A DNA stretch of 64,000 nucleotides from Sorex araneus. Taxonomy: Eukaryota > Chordata > Mammalia > Eulipotyphla > Soricidae. Shown piece by piece: positions 51,283 through 58,970 of this stretch. Under the pieces are notes generated by a model. That model ran no database searches and was not told the DNA's origin. It saw nothing but the letters and a program-made list of their open reading frames with translations. The DNA is taken from positions 26,873,892-26,937,891 of the forward strand of contig NC_073311.1 in NCBI RefSeq assembly GCF_027595985.1, given 5' to 3'. The position numbers and the translations under genes are program-made. Each line of letters opens with the position of its first letter. The stretch's first letter is position 1.

Positions 51283-54200
51283 AGTGTCTGCCATAGAGGT
51301 AGGAGGGGGATGGAGGTAACTGGAAACATTGGTAGTGGTAAAGAGACACTTGGGAAAGAGCAGGTGTTGAAATATTGTAGACTGAAATCCAATCATAGAC
51401 AACTTTGTAACTGTGTACCTCAAGGTGATTCAATTAAAAAAGGAATAAAAAATAAAAAGAAATCTCTACTAAATGGAAAATTGCCAAGTTAACAACTGAT
51501 AGCTATAATATTTTGCCCTAATATTTTTGGCACAATAAAAAATTACTTGAGAACAGTTAGAAAAATCAAATGGTACCAAAATATCTCTATGCATATTCCA
51601 GATATAAAAGTAAGAGAACTTAAGTATAATACTAAATTTTAGATATTTCCCAGGATATGTAAATAAAAAGCTTAAAATGTAATCATTTTTCAACTTTATG
51701 ATATTTAAATAGGAAATGCTACAGTGAAGATGTCTTACAAGCGTTTGAAGCATTTTTCACCAAAGGACACTGATACCAAGGTAGAGGATGCTGGAAAGAC
51801 TGAGAAAAATAAAACAAACTCCAGCCAATGATGACATTGTAGTAGAGAGCCACAAAAAGGCACACCTGCAAAATAATAAAGTGTGGTTTTATGAGAATGC
51901 TCAAACAAAAAGTAGCAGGCACATTAAAAAATACCTCCCTCATTTTATTTTTACATAACACACAGTATCTATCTTAAAATTGATGTTTCTCATATGGTTT
52001 TAAGTAAAGCAATAACAAGATCATTTATTATAAGCTCCAGTGGGTTTTTGAGTATTTGATTATTGAATTCAGTCAAAATACACAGTCAAAAGTTTCTATT
52101 TAAAATCAAGCTATTACAAATTCTGTGACAGATTGCACCATATACCCTGTAAGGAAACTTACCACACAACTTGCATATCCAATTCCACCCAGTTTAGGGC
52201 TTATGTAATTCCATACATCAATGCTTCCCCGCCGAATTCTTTGACCCACAGAAAGTTCCAAAAAAAAAAGGGGTATACCTATTACCAGAAGCAGTATTAA
52301 ATATGGCAAAAGATATGCACCTACAGAGACAAAAACAAATAAAATACATTTCATTTATTTTTAATCGTTCCAGATCATACACTCATTCTGATTATCTCAT
52401 GAAAAAGATTATTTCTACTGAGTATAACTACAAATGACATTAAATAAACTAGTTTTATATTCTAAACTTTCTACAACCTCAACTTGAATACGGTTATAGT
52501 AGAAAATAATTATGATAAAAGAAGGATAATAATGAATAATTTTAATGTCATATTATTCCAAGGGTAGAATAATTTCATTTTCAAATAAAATAGATTCCTT
52601 AAAATTATTTTTCAAGTTGATTTTCAGATCATAGAATAATCATTCACAAAATATATCTGAAGTTTAATCCGTGTGCAAGGCAAATGCCCTATCCGCTGTG
52701 CTATCGCTCCAGCCAAACCTAAGAATATCTAACTTATTTGTTCTAAATTTAATAAGTTTGAATGAGTCAGAACATATGACCTAGGAGGCTTGATGCAATA
52801 TTTCATATTGAGTATAGCTTCTTGTACCGAACAGCCAACTATAAATGAGAAAATCCCATCCGTCCCTTTGTATTTTATAATTGATGATACAACTCTCTAG
52901 CTTTGTGATTACGAGAAGGAAAAATACTAGGAATGGAATTTACAGTTTTGTCATGTGTAAAAATAAAGAGAAGTCATTTTTGCTAAGAGCTAATTAACCA
53001 TGGTTTCTCAAAATGAGTGACAACCCAGGGCTAGAATAATTCAGACCTGGTAATAGTCCGAGATACAAATGGGAGAGGAAGCTTTTCCTTTTTTCCTTAA
53101 AGAAGGTAGATTTCCAGTATGTGTGTGTGTGTGTTGGTGGGGGCGGGGGGGTGGTACTAAGGTACTAAGTAATTTTTTGTTTCCTGAATAGGAGACAGTA
53201 GGCCAGTGAGTTTGAGAACCTCTATATGAAATCACTGGGTGTACTCCACCAAGAAAGAGATTGTTTTAAATGGAAAGTAATCTCAAATTCACACTATCAG
53301 TCTTCTTCCATAACAGTACAACCAGTAAGGTTGTAAAGGTAGAAAAGTCCGAACATCAAAGTTTTTTCTCCAAGACTTGGCAAATCCCTAATATTAAATA
53401 ACAAGAATCCAGCCAATTAAATGTAAAGATCTAAATATATTGTTAAATGACCCCCATGTTGGGAAAATCTCTTATCTTAAGTTGAGTCCCAAAAAGCTAC
53501 ACAATGAAAGATTGTTTGGAGGCAGTTTTATAGACAGAGAGAGGGCAAGACAGGGAAGGGGGAATTTTTTCAGGATTATGTAACCCACTTGTGGGGAATG
53601 CAAAAGGTCTTTTGACAGATTATGTCGTCCTCCCTTGGAGAATGAAAACCTGGGTGCTGATCATAAAATCCCACACTGAGCAGTCAAAAGTCGATCCCCA
53701 GGGGAGATAAAAATCTAGAAGGAGAATGCCTGAGAGAGGGGACAGTGAACAGGGTGTTTGCCTTGCAGACTGCAGACCTGGATTTGTTCCCAGCAGTCCC
53801 AAGAGCCCTCCAGGAGTAAGTCCCAAGCACTGTCAGATGTGACCCACTGGAAAAAAAAAAAAAAACAAGGACAAGAAATGTGGGTTGAGTGAAGAGGACA
53901 GGCAGTCTGGTGAGCAACACGGCCAGAGAAATGCTCCGGTCCCGAAACCGGGCCAGCAACACCAGGGATCCAGACAGAGGAGGTACAGCCGGTACACCTT
54001 CTCCAGATGAAGCCCTGGCGACACTGAGCAGAAACTAACACGGCTCCGGGTTGCGGGACTGAAACACATCCGACCGCAGGGGGTCACTGGAGTGGGGCGG
54101 TGCCAGCCCAAACTCCAAATGGCCCCGGACATCGGAAGTCATGCCCTTGACCCACCCTCGGCGCCATTTTGCCACATTCAACAGAGAAGTGGCCAGGCAG

Positions 54201-56979
54201 TCTGGTGAGCAACGCAGCCGGAGAAATGCTCCAGTCCTGAAACCGGGCCAGCAACACCGGGGATCCAGACGGAAGAGGTACAGCCAGTACACCTTCTCCA
54301 GATGGAGCCCTGGCGACACTGAGCAGCAACTAACACGGCTCCAGGTTGCGGGACTGGAACACACCCGAACCGCACGGCTGCCGCTAACGCAGCCGCTCGA
54401 CCTTTTCTAAAAACTGAAAACAAACAATCTTTTAATGGAAAACCAATTATTAAATGCTTCCTTAGTAGGGCTGTCTTTCTTGGGGGGAAACTCCAACAAC
54501 AATAGTGAGTTTTGTTTTGCAATATGGAACGTAATCAAGGAAAAGAGAAAATGAAGTGAAATTCATCAGTTATACAGTTGGGGGTGGGGGGGCGGGGTGG
54601 GGGTATACTGGGGATTTGGGTGGTGGAATATGGGCACTGGTGAAGGGATGGTGTTTGAATATTGTATAACTGAGACATAAACCTGAAAACTTTGTAACTT
54701 TCCACATGGTGATAAAATGAAAATTAAAAAAATAAATGTGGGTTGATACCGTTTAGGTTAGAAATTAAGTTTTGGTGGGTTAAATAGCGTTAATCTATTT
54801 TGACCTGTATTTCCTTTCTACTCTCTGCATCGCTCTCTTCTGGGAGCTTGCTTTTAAATCTCTGGATGTTGGCCATTGATGGGATTACAGGATCGATGAA
54901 GAGAATCTCTCGCCCAAACACCTGACTGTCATTCCCCAGGGCCCCTCGGAGGGGATGGGCTCCAGCTTCCCTCCCCACCCCAAGCAGAGCTCCTGGCAGC
55001 CGAAGACCTACAGAACCTAGCTACAGCCATGCTCAAGGCCCCTCTCCACACGTTCGAACAGGCCTCACGCACGAATGTACCGGCAGAGGAACCCAGGTGT
55101 GTGTAATCCCATCAATGGCCAACATCCAGAGATTTAAAAGCAAGCTCCCAAAAGCGATATCTTGTAGCCTACTTCTCCCTCTGAGAGAAACTGGCAATCT
55201 TCTGAGAGTTTCCTGCCCCCATGGGACAGCCTTGCAAGCTTCCCATGGTGTATTCATATGCTAAATCCAGTAACAAGCTGGATCCCATTCCCCTGACCCT
55301 GAAAGAGCCTCCAGTTCAACATCATTGGGAGGGCTGAGTGAGAGAGACTTCTAAGATCTCAGGGAAAGGACAAATGGAGAGGTTACTGAGCCCGCTGGAG
55401 AAATCAATGATTAATGGGATTTCGTGATCGTGATCGTGTGATTTTCTTTCTAACAAAAAGATAAAAGCAAGACAGTAGAAAATGTATTTGACAATTCATA
55501 TGTGAAGCTAATGACTAAATTAGCTTATGTGATTGCACTTCTTGGGCAGACTAGCCAAATAGCTACATTTTCCAAACCTCTTGTGTTTTTGCTTGAATTC
55601 AGTAAAGAAGAACTTTTCAACATAAGGTGTCACCATAATGCTTTAATTTTTCTCTAGTGGTAAAAATAAATAAATAATGTGAAGTATGCATTTTGAATTA
55701 TTTCATTGAGGTTTTTATGTCACAACTACATTAAAAAGAATTTGGTTTTGTCTACTCAGTAAAAAAACAAAACTGAAATCAAATACCATTATATTAGTTC
55801 TAGGTTGTGTGCTTAATTGTGACTTACAGAATATTTACTTTTTAGCCACATTTATCTTAAAGGCTTCTATGTGTGTATCAAGTTTGAGCCCAAATGTTAC
55901 TAGACTTAGTTTACCACAGACCTTCATTTCTATATGAGCAATCATACTCTTTACATGTCTTTAAAAAAATGGCATGGAAGCCTTTGTTAAGTATCCATAC
56001 AATTTTTTTAAAAAATATATCATGATGATTATTTTTGTTTAAAATGAATTTTATTTATTTATATAAGTTTATTCAGTATACTTACCTAGAAGTAAATGCT
56101 GTATCTAAACATTATAGAACATAGAATCAAACATATGAGATACCAGTGGAAAAAAGAATGTCTGACATTATATTTACTTTAAACTATCGATTTCAGGAAA
56201 AGATATATTACTGTCTATTCCTAGAATCCATAGTTTTAACCAACATTTGAGATTAAAATAATTGTTAATTTTAAATCATTTTGACTTATCTGAAGACTGA
56301 GACAGCTAAAGATTCAGTTAATAAATTATAGAGAGAAATTTATGTCTTCTATCACCAGGAATATTTTAAATCAGAAAATTTAGGTACTTTTTAAAAAACT
56401 GAGAGCCATGGGAGTGTAGGATTTGTCATAAAAACCAGTAACTTAAAAGATATTCAAAGCATCCCCAACCCAGAAATGAGAGAGAAAATTATTACTCCTC
56501 AGTATCAATTGGAAACCATTTTCCCTTATGAAAAGAATCCTAAATCAAAGCTGAACTCAATTCGAACAGTCTCCCTCTATTTACAATGGAACTTATAGTT
56601 TCTAAATAGAGAGTACCAAACATACCCTATGTGAGATAATCAGTTAGAATGTACAAAGTAATGATTGCTTTCAAGAGAAAAGCTACTTACCACCCCCATT
56701 CTTCTGACAGAGGTAGGGGAATCGCCATACGTTCCCTAAACCTACAGAAAATCCAACCTGGGCCAGGATGTATTGTAGCTTACTGCTCCAAACTGGTCTT
56801 TCATCTTCCACTTCAGATCCTTCTTCAATATCTGTGTCTTTTTCTTCTTGGGCATCAACAATGAGTTCACTCTTCTTAAAAGCATTATCTGCTGAGTCTT
56901 CATTGGAAAGAAGATCTTTGACAGATTCGATAACCTCATCATCTAATTCTCTTTTAACCACCTTGCTATTTTTAGGCAT
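31516..56979 (-). CDS. SLC6A15: SLC6A15 coding region (11 coding exons), sodium-dependent neutral amino-acid transporter B0AT2
   Basis: Solute carrier family 6 transporter of the neuronal plasma membrane. In the known orthologues it couples sodium to uptake of leucine, isoleucine, valine, methionine and proline. The exon sum is 2190 nt, giving 729 residues plus TAG, against about 730 in human. The N-terminal start [14 protein letters not shown] and the C-terminal end [10 protein letters not shown] match the mammalian orthologue as I recall it. The 12-TM SLC6 layout is visible: TM1 [15 protein letters not shown] (about residues 76-90), TM6 [18 protein letters not shown]8 [20 protein letters not shown], and C-terminal TM12 followed by a cytosolic tail of about 80 residues. 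Sequons at NAS and NIS lie in extracellular loop 2. All ten introns are GT-AG and in phase, with no frameshift or stop, so the gene looks intact. Upstream non-coding exon(s) are not found in the window. Confidence 0.97.
32326..32570 (+). mobile_element. Probable SINE of another family
   Basis: Starts like a tRNA SINE (ctgggaatagagctggtatg) and carries SINE-like gagcaccgcgggaccaagca and ctgagcactccttggg. It is longer than SOR, with no RTE tail. Confidence 0.45.
32608..32748 (+). mobile_element. SOR SINE lacking the 5' end
   Basis: Forward copy from ctgccttgcacgtggctgac to the A-rich end. The first ~40 bp of the head are missing. Confidence 0.75.
32836..32965 (+). mobile_element. L1-like 3' tail
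   Basis: gggatactggtggtgggatt, then gcaatattgtatgtctcaaa and ttgtaaatcatggtgtcttt, resembling the L1 3' end of the 35.4-kb type. Confidence 0.5.
33028..33263 (-). mobile_element. RTE-tailed tRNA SINE in the last SLC6A15 intron
   Basis: Reverse copy, so sense with the gene: actgtcaccctgttgctcat tail to gtgctatccctccagccct head. It lies about 130 bp from the donor of coding exon 10. Confidence 0.88.
33391..33553 (-). CDS. SLC6A15: SLC6A15 coding exon 10 (residues 552-606)
   Basis: Acceptor ttttatttag, then G completing Lys, then [23 protein letters not shown]11 ([14 protein letters not shown]) and the extracellular loop [14 protein letters not shown]. It ends at phase 0. The donor is GTAAGTAGG. 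Length 163 nt. Confidence 0.95.
33784..33942 (+). mobile_element. Old SOR-type SINE
   Basis: Forward copy: gctgaagagatagtactagg head, ctgcaggagtgattcctggg centre. Confidence 0.65.
35345..35520 (+). mobile_element. L1-like 3' tail
   Basis: ggaacctgagaacactgatg, then atcatggtgcttttgtaaaa and an A-rich end. The same type of end as at 32.84 kb. Confidence 0.45.
35544..35709 (-). mobile_element. SOR SINE
   Basis: Reverse, well preserved: gcttttgggtcacacccag-like left end, ggaatcgaacccggatcgg box B region. Confidence 0.9.
36277..36525 (+). mobile_element. RTE-tailed tRNA SINE with 14-bp target-site duplication
   Basis: Perfect direct repeat taaaataatgactc at 36263-36276 and 36526-36539 defines both ends. 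tRNA head (tgggctggaacaatagcaca), body (gagcccagcaagctaccaat), RTE-like end at 36459-36510, tail gctacagacagtgc with no poly(A). Confidence 0.93.
37133..37292 (-). CDS. SLC6A15: SLC6A15 coding exon 9 (residues 499-551 and two bases of 552)
   Basis: Starts after acceptor ttttgcctag. Encodes TM9 ([15 protein letters not shown]), the loop [17 protein letters not shown] and TM10 ([18 protein letters not shown]). It ends GAT AA with the donor GTAAGTATA; the Lys codon is completed by G of the next exon. A truncated SINE head sits only about 21 bp upstream of the acceptor (see findings). Length 160 nt. Confidence 0.95.
37313..37396 (-). mobile_element. Truncated SOR head beside a splice acceptor
   Basis: Only the tRNA-like head remains (gaaacccaggttggcccttt ... 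tattatcactctggccc), in gene sense. It ends about 21 bp from the acceptor of SLC6A15 coding exon 9. Confidence 0.7.
37636..37891 (+). mobile_element. RTE-tailed tRNA SINE with 13-bp target-site duplication
   Basis: Perfect repeat tatctcagtatct at 37623-37635 and 37892-37904. Head ggactggagtgctagcacag, box B region ccagtttcgattact mutated, RTE-like ggagacgttactggtgcccg, tail ctacagtactacagtgc. Confidence 0.93.
37897..37920. repeat. 24-bp perfect palindrome at a SINE insertion site
   Basis: The 24 bases 37897-37920 equal their own reverse complement (cagtatctctca and its mirror). The left arm overlaps the right target-site duplication of the SINE at 37.6 kb. Confidence 0.9.
38301..38541 (+). 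mobile_element. RTE-tailed tRNA SINE, probable 9-bp duplication
   Basis: Repeat tatgtcatt at 38292-38300 and 38542-38550. Box B ggttcgattcc at 38360-38370 intact. Contains gcaaatgggatgacagtgctacagtgc with a small deletion in the RTE-like end. Confidence 0.9.
38709..38901 (-). CDS. SLC6A15: SLC6A15 coding exon 8 (residues 435-498 and first base of 499)
   Basis: Starts [16 protein letters not shown] after acceptor attctgcag. Encodes the conserved Gly-rich turn of loop 4, TM8 ([21 protein letters not shown], sodium-site helix) and the intracellular loop [10 protein letters not shown]. It ends one base into a Val codon. The donor is GTCAGT. Length 193 nt. Confidence 0.95.
39246..39417 (-). mobile_element. 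SOR SINE
   Basis: Reverse copy: ggggtcacacccagtgaggc left, gaactattgctccaaccca right. Confidence 0.85.
39741..39911 (+). mobile_element. Old SOR-type SINE
   Basis: Forward copy: agggccagagtgagagttca head, cagagccgtggcaatccctg 3' half, aaac-rich end. Confidence 0.6.
39960..40118 (-). mobile_element. SOR-type SINE
   Basis: Reverse copy: ggttttgggctatacccagc left, ctgtactatttctccagctt right. Confidence 0.75.
40322..40514 (-). CDS. SLC6A15: SLC6A15 coding exon 7 (residues 370-434)
   Basis: The acceptor is pyrimidine-rich ctgttttgcag before 40514. The first base completes the codon begun in the previous exon. Encodes the long extracellular loop 4 insert that is typical of this subgroup: [16 protein letters not shown]..., [14 protein letters not shown], then ELNK at phase 0. 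Two sequons (GNIS, INLS). The donor is GTTAGT, the second GTT donor in this gene. Length 193 nt. Confidence 0.94.
40613..40854 (-). CDS. SLC6A15: SLC6A15 coding exon 6 (residues 290-369 and two bases of 370)
   Basis: Starts [14 protein letters not shown] after acceptor taaacag. Encodes TM6 with the sodium/substrate segment [14 protein letters not shown], the conserved loop [10 protein letters not shown], and TM7 up to [11 protein letters not shown]. Three GT sites lie close together at the end (GTAGTG, GTGTAT, GTATGG). Only the last (exon ends 40613, intron from 40612) keeps the frame with the next exon and gives VV where human has TQ, the same length. The first two would cause an early stop. 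Length 242 nt. Confidence 0.93.
40863..42792. other. SLC6A15 intron, AT-rich; CTCF-like motif only
   Basis: About 1.9 kb of the intron between coding exons 5 and 6 without SINE or L1 that I recognise, against repeats every few hundred bases elsewhere. Only a CTCF-like site at 42192 stands out. Confidence 0.5.
42192..42205 (+). promoter_or_regulatory. CTCF-like core motif
   Basis: ccactagatggcag fits the CTCF core CCASYAGRKGGCRS at every position. It lies in a repeat-poor part of the intron. Binding cannot be judged from a motif alone. Confidence 0.35.
42793..42943 (-). mobile_element. SOR SINE
   Basis: Reverse copy: cttttgggggtcacacccaa left, ctgtactaccactccagccc right. The sequence aacaag(a/t)tttttttt occurs on both sides, a probable duplication. 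Confidence 0.85.
43308..43378. repeat. Tandem duplication, 41-bp period
   Basis: 30 bases at 43308-43337 recur unchanged at 43349-43378. AT-rich, about 420 bp downstream of coding exon 5 in gene sense. Confidence 0.9.
43464..43643 (+). mobile_element. SOR SINE
   Basis: Forward, near complete: ggggctggagcaatagcaca to gtgacccaaaaagcc and an A-run. Confidence 0.9.
43799..43909 (-). CDS. SLC6A15: SLC6A15 coding exon 5 (residues 253-289), 37 codons
   Basis: A short exon, easy to miss by ORF length. Between the acceptor ttttttgcag (before 43909) and the donor GTATG (43798 downward), 111 nt read [20 protein letters not shown]... and end HMFTPK, phase 0 at both ends. It encodes TM5 and the start of extracellular loop 3 and joins the SSGK and IEIMLEPK exons exactly where the mammalian protein requires it. 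A sequon LLNGS is present. Confidence 0.95.
44889..45062 (+). mobile_element. Old SOR-type SINE
   Basis: Forward copy: gaggccagagagagagtgca head, ggtatggccacaaaacaaaa end. Confidence 0.65.
45454..45698 (-). mobile_element. RTE-tailed tRNA SINE with 13-bp target-site duplication
   Basis: Direct repeat taggaagtatata at 45441-45453 and 45699-45711. Reverse copy: gtagcactgtcgtcccattg at the 3' end, ggaatcgaacccgggccgg near the head, ccctccagtcc outer end. Confidence 0.93.
45914..46090 (+). mobile_element. Old SOR-type SINE
   Basis: Forward copy: ggcaaagaaagagcacaggg head, gttaggagtaagccctgaac 3' half. Confidence 0.55.
46881..47135 (+). mobile_element. RTE-tailed tRNA SINE
   Basis: Forward copy: gactggagccatagcacagc, gagcccagcaagctaccgag, ggagacgttactggtgcctg, tail cagtgctacagacagatagt. 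Confidence 0.9.
47399..47458. repeat. (TA)n/(TG)n microsatellite
   Basis: Alternating atat and gtgt runs, directly left of a reversed SINE. Confidence 0.9.
47459..47616 (-). mobile_element. Old SOR-type SINE
   Basis: Reverse copy: gtgggggccatatgtagtgg left, gtaccatctctccaactct right. Confidence 0.65.
48064..48245 (-). CDS. SLC6A15: SLC6A15 coding exon 4 (residues 192-252)
   Basis: The acceptor ttctgaag precedes 48245. The first two bases finish the Phe codon. The exon encodes the second half of extracellular loop 2 (VEPECE..., sequon ALNISSS) and TM4 ([19 protein letters not shown]), ending in SSGK at phase 0. The donor reads GTTAGT, with T instead of A or G at +3. That is weaker than the other donors but still plausible. 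Length 182 nt. Confidence 0.94.
48530..48895 (+). mobile_element. L1 3' UTR end
   Basis: Forward: gaaatgatcactctggacaa, a GA-rich tract (48640-48700), a G-rich segment, caatgtatgccttaaatcca and ctcatggtgattcaatta, then an A-rich tail. The same order as at 51.1-51.46 kb. Confidence 0.85.
49270..51460 (+). mobile_element. L1 ORF2/3' region, internally deleted, with a SOR inserted
   Basis: Carries an RT segment with [16 protein letters not shown] (about 49439-49490), later ORF2 pieces (aaaacagcatggtattagaa; aatgccacttctgggactat; aatagaatactacacagcca), and a 3' UTR with GA and GGGGA repeats (51207-51280) ending in caattaaaaaagg. Many stops. A SOR element interrupts it at 49.75 kb. Confidence 0.88.
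49748..49922 (-). mobile_element. SOR SINE inside the L1, with target-site duplication
   Basis: Reverse copy: tttttgggtcacactccggg to gtgctatcgcttcagccc. The host L1 sequence taggaaagcctctt is repeated on both sides (about 49735-49748 and 49924-49937). Confidence 0.92.
51739..51865 (-). CDS. SLC6A15: SLC6A15 coding exon 3 (residues 150-191)
   Basis: The acceptor is cctgcag-type before GTG at 51865 (phase 0). It encodes the rest of TM3 ([16 protein letters not shown]) and the start of extracellular loop 2 with QCPLVKNAS, which carries a conserved Cys and an N-glycosylation sequon. It ends one base into a Phe codon. The donor is GTAAGA at 51738 downward. Length 127 nt. Confidence 0.95.
52163..52320 (-). 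CDS. SLC6A15: SLC6A15 coding exon 2 (residues 97-149)
   Basis: The acceptor tctctgtag precedes 52320. The first two bases complete the split Gly codon and are followed by [22 protein letters not shown] (TM2) and the intracellular loop [10 protein letters not shown], typical of the family. The exon ends in phase 0 after ...YASCV. The donor is GTAAGT. Length 158 nt. Most of TM3 follows in the next exon. Confidence 0.95.
52668..52716 (-). mobile_element. SOR head fragment
   Basis: Only ccgtgtgcaaggcaaatgcc to ctatcgctccagcc remains, on the 3' side of SLC6A15 coding exon 1's intron. Confidence 0.75.
52717..53725. other. SLC6A15 intron, no gene seen
   Basis: A (TG)n/G-rich tract at 53119-53153 is the only simple feature. 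Positions 53560-53725 may be an old repeat that I do not recognise. Confidence 0.45.
53726..53867 (+). mobile_element. SOR-type SINE
   Basis: Forward copy: cctgagagaggggacagtga to gtgacccactgg and an A-run. Confidence 0.75.
53889..54733 (+). mobile_element. TSD-bounded element: GC-rich tandem units joined to an L1 3' end
   Basis: Perfect 13-bp direct repeat aaatgtgggttga at 53876-53888 and 54734-54746 defines an 845-bp insertion. Contents in order: a GC-rich unit, then the same unit again 295 bp later (ggcagtctggtgagcaac at 53901 and 54196; second unit partial, to about 54400). These are followed by about 170 bp of AT-rich non-coding sequence, a G-run segment at 54579-54603, and the typical L1 3' end (ggtggaatatgggcactggt, gaatattgtataactgag) with an A-rich tail. 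No ORF1 or ORF2. Confidence 0.85.
54800..55440 (+). mobile_element. RTE-derived non-autonomous element with inverted 5' segment
   Basis: From 54905 it matches the element at 17.26 kb (gctccagcttccctccccac, ccatgctcaaggcccctctc, cttcccatggtgtattcata, gaggttactgagcccgctgg), ending in the tail cgtgatcgtgatcgtg. The first ~95 bp hold an inverted copy of 55105-55150 (gggagcttgcttttaaatct against agatttaaaagcaagctccc). Confidence 0.75.
55441..56640. other. SLC6A15 intron, AT-rich, no gene seen
   Basis: No repeat or gene that I recognise. Confidence 0.5.
56691..56979 (-). CDS. SLC6A15: SLC6A15 coding exon 1 (residues 1-96 and first base of 97)
   Basis: The ATG at 56977-56979 opens MPKNSKVV. The exon encodes the acidic cytosolic N-terminus (residues 1-68, rich in Glu and Asp) and all of TM1 with the SLC6 signature [11 protein letters not shown], which binds sodium and substrate around the unwound helix. 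It ends in ...KNGG plus one base of the next Gly codon. The donor is GTAAGTAG at 56690 downward. This start fits because the upstream sequence reads back to a splice acceptor without another in-frame ATG, and the N-terminus is conserved. Confidence 0.96.
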
Positions 56980-57150
56980 TGGGAAGAATGGCTTGTATTT
57001 TTAAATCCTCTTGTAGCAAGTGAGCCAATTTCTTTTTAGAACTGTTACTTGATTAGAAGTAAAGGTCAAGGAGGGTTTCAAATAAATCCTTGATTTAAGA
57101 TGATAAAGTCTATGGGTCCTGAAATTGTTTGTCCAATAATCTGTAGGCAC
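56980..57150 (-). other. SLC6A15: SLC6A15 5' UTR part of the first coding exon
   Basis: Upstream of the ATG the minus strand runs 171 nt to an acceptor-like site (AG at 57151-57152, aaaatcttacag). This suggests the start-codon exon begins at about 57150 and that the 5' UTR is spliced, as in other mammals. A second AG 10 nt further in (gtgcctacag) could be used instead. There is no CpG-rich promoter between here and 64000. Confidence 0.5.
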
Positions 57151-57159
57151 CTGTAAGAT

Positions 57160-57970
57160 TTTAAATTGAGAAATGGTAAGATAAAATTGAAAAGCATTTT
57201 AAAATATTCAATACCCTTTCTTATTAATTTTTATGATGGACTCTCCTTCTAAAGAATATAAACTGTGTAACATTGACACTATTTCCAGAGGCACAAGAAT
57301 TGCAAAGTACTTATTAGTTCCACACATTTTCTTTTAGCTAACCTTTTTCAGGGCAACCTTCAGTAGGAACAATTAATATTTTTCTTTTAACTTATTTCTA
57401 TTAATATCATGATAACATGGTTTATGATAGTGTTACTGGTTATGCTTATGGCATACAAAGCTACTGATCCTCTACCTTCACCAGAGATGCTCTATAACTA
57501 TGTCCATCCTGTCCCTTCCCAGTATCCAAAATTCCTTTTCTCCACCCCACCATTGCTTAACCTCATTTTTTTAACTTCTTCTTTCATTCAAGCATTTGAA
57601 TTCCCTGTATATATTCTGTTCCTTAGTAATTAAAACTTTACAGCTTTTGATTTATTTCTTCCTCACTAAAGTGTATTCTTTATCGGACTCCTGACAGAAT
57701 AATACACACAACTGCAAACCTGCAAATTTGGGCATCATGCATAGAATCTCTTCCTTACAAATGTATCTGTTCATCTTTGTGGTGCTGTAACTTGAAGAGA
57801 TACAAACATCAGTGAAACAAGCAAGAAGAGGCAGATAGAAGGTAACAGGAGAAGACTGAAGAGGCCTAGAGCACAGTTTCAGCCTAGAGCAGAGTGGTGG
57901 TGAAGAGGTGTTATACAACTATGTGTCTGCACTCTAGAACCAACAGCACTGAAAGCACAAGATCCAACCT
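57160..57970. other. SLC6A15 first intron (5' flank of the start exon), no gene seen
   Basis: No CpG-rich promoter or exon recognised. Moderately AT-rich. Confidence 0.45.
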
Positions 57971-57974
57971 ATAA

Positions 57975-58127
57975 AATCAAACTTAAAAATGTGCCTGTCA
58001 AGGATGAGGGGGGAGTGCGGGAGGAGGGGCAATGGCAAAAGGGGGTATTTGGTGGAGAAAATTTGATACTTATGATGGGATAAGTGTTAGAAAAACTGTT
58101 TACCTGAAAAGTAACTATAAATAACTT
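57975..58127 (+). mobile_element. Degraded L1 3' end
   Basis: G-rich segment (gatgaggggggagtgcggga), then ggtggagaaaatttgatact and gggataagtgttagaaaaac, in the order of L1 3' ends elsewhere. Confidence 0.55.
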
Positions 58128-58128
58128 T

Positions 58129-58301
58129 TTGGGGAGCAGAACAATAGTACAGTGGTAGTGGGCTTGCTCTGCAACTATCTGGCAGATCAGGTTTGATTCC
58201 CAGCAGCCCATACAATTCCCGAGGGTCCTTTGGAAGTGACACCTGAGAGCAGAACCAGGAGTAAGCCCTGAGCACCATGGGGTGTGGCCCCAAACCAAAA
58301 G
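58129..58301 (+). mobile_element. SOR-type SINE
   Basis: Forward copy: ggggagcagaacaatagtac to ggtgtggccccaaaccaaaa. Confidence 0.75.
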
Positions 58302-58816
58302 TGTAAATAAATAAAAAAAAAAATTGTAAATCACAGCCTCTAAAGAAAAAAAATATGTGTATACATACACATTTTTTTAATACTATAAAGCAATACAGAA
58401 ATGACTGAGGTAAAGAATAACCAGGAATTTCAAGAAACAGTAGAAAGTAGGAATTTAAAAACTCACATACTTAAAATCATCTGTAAGAACAAAGACAAAA
58501 AACACTTATAAGTGCTTATTCTTATGTTCAATTAGTGTGCATCTCCCAGATCTGAAAAATTTCAGATATTCTAAAGTTTTTTTAAAACATGAACGATCAA
58601 TCTAAAATTCATTGTGGGTTCAAGTGTATTTTTTCTAATTCTAGCACAAAGATTATCTGGGGGTGGGGGAATATTGAACTATATTGCAACTCCCATAGGT
58701 GGGGTGTGGGGGCAGGGACTGGTACCTGATAATAAGCTTATTACTGTGGAATAATTGCAGATGCAAAAAGGCAAGGGATTTGAATAAATAATAATAAGTC
58801 TATTTGTTTCATTTTG

Positions 58817-58970
58817 TTTGGGGGCCACAGCTCTCTGCTCAGGGCTTACCCCTCTTCGTGCTTAGGGATCATTCCTGACAGGACTACGAGGACCACATGC
58901 CATGCCAGAAACTGAAACTAGGTTGCACGCAAGGCAAGTGCACTTCCTGCTGTACTATCTCTCTGGATCT
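58817..58970 (-). mobile_element. SOR-type SINE
   Basis: Reverse copy: ttgggggccacagctctctg to ctgtactatctctctggatc. Confidence 0.7.

Noticed and set aside
53684..54522. Several overlapping minus-strand frames of 80-114 residues in the GC-rich block
   Set aside because: They arise because the GC-rich tandem units lack stops. The same frames repeat with the 295-bp unit, and the block is bounded by a target-site duplication.
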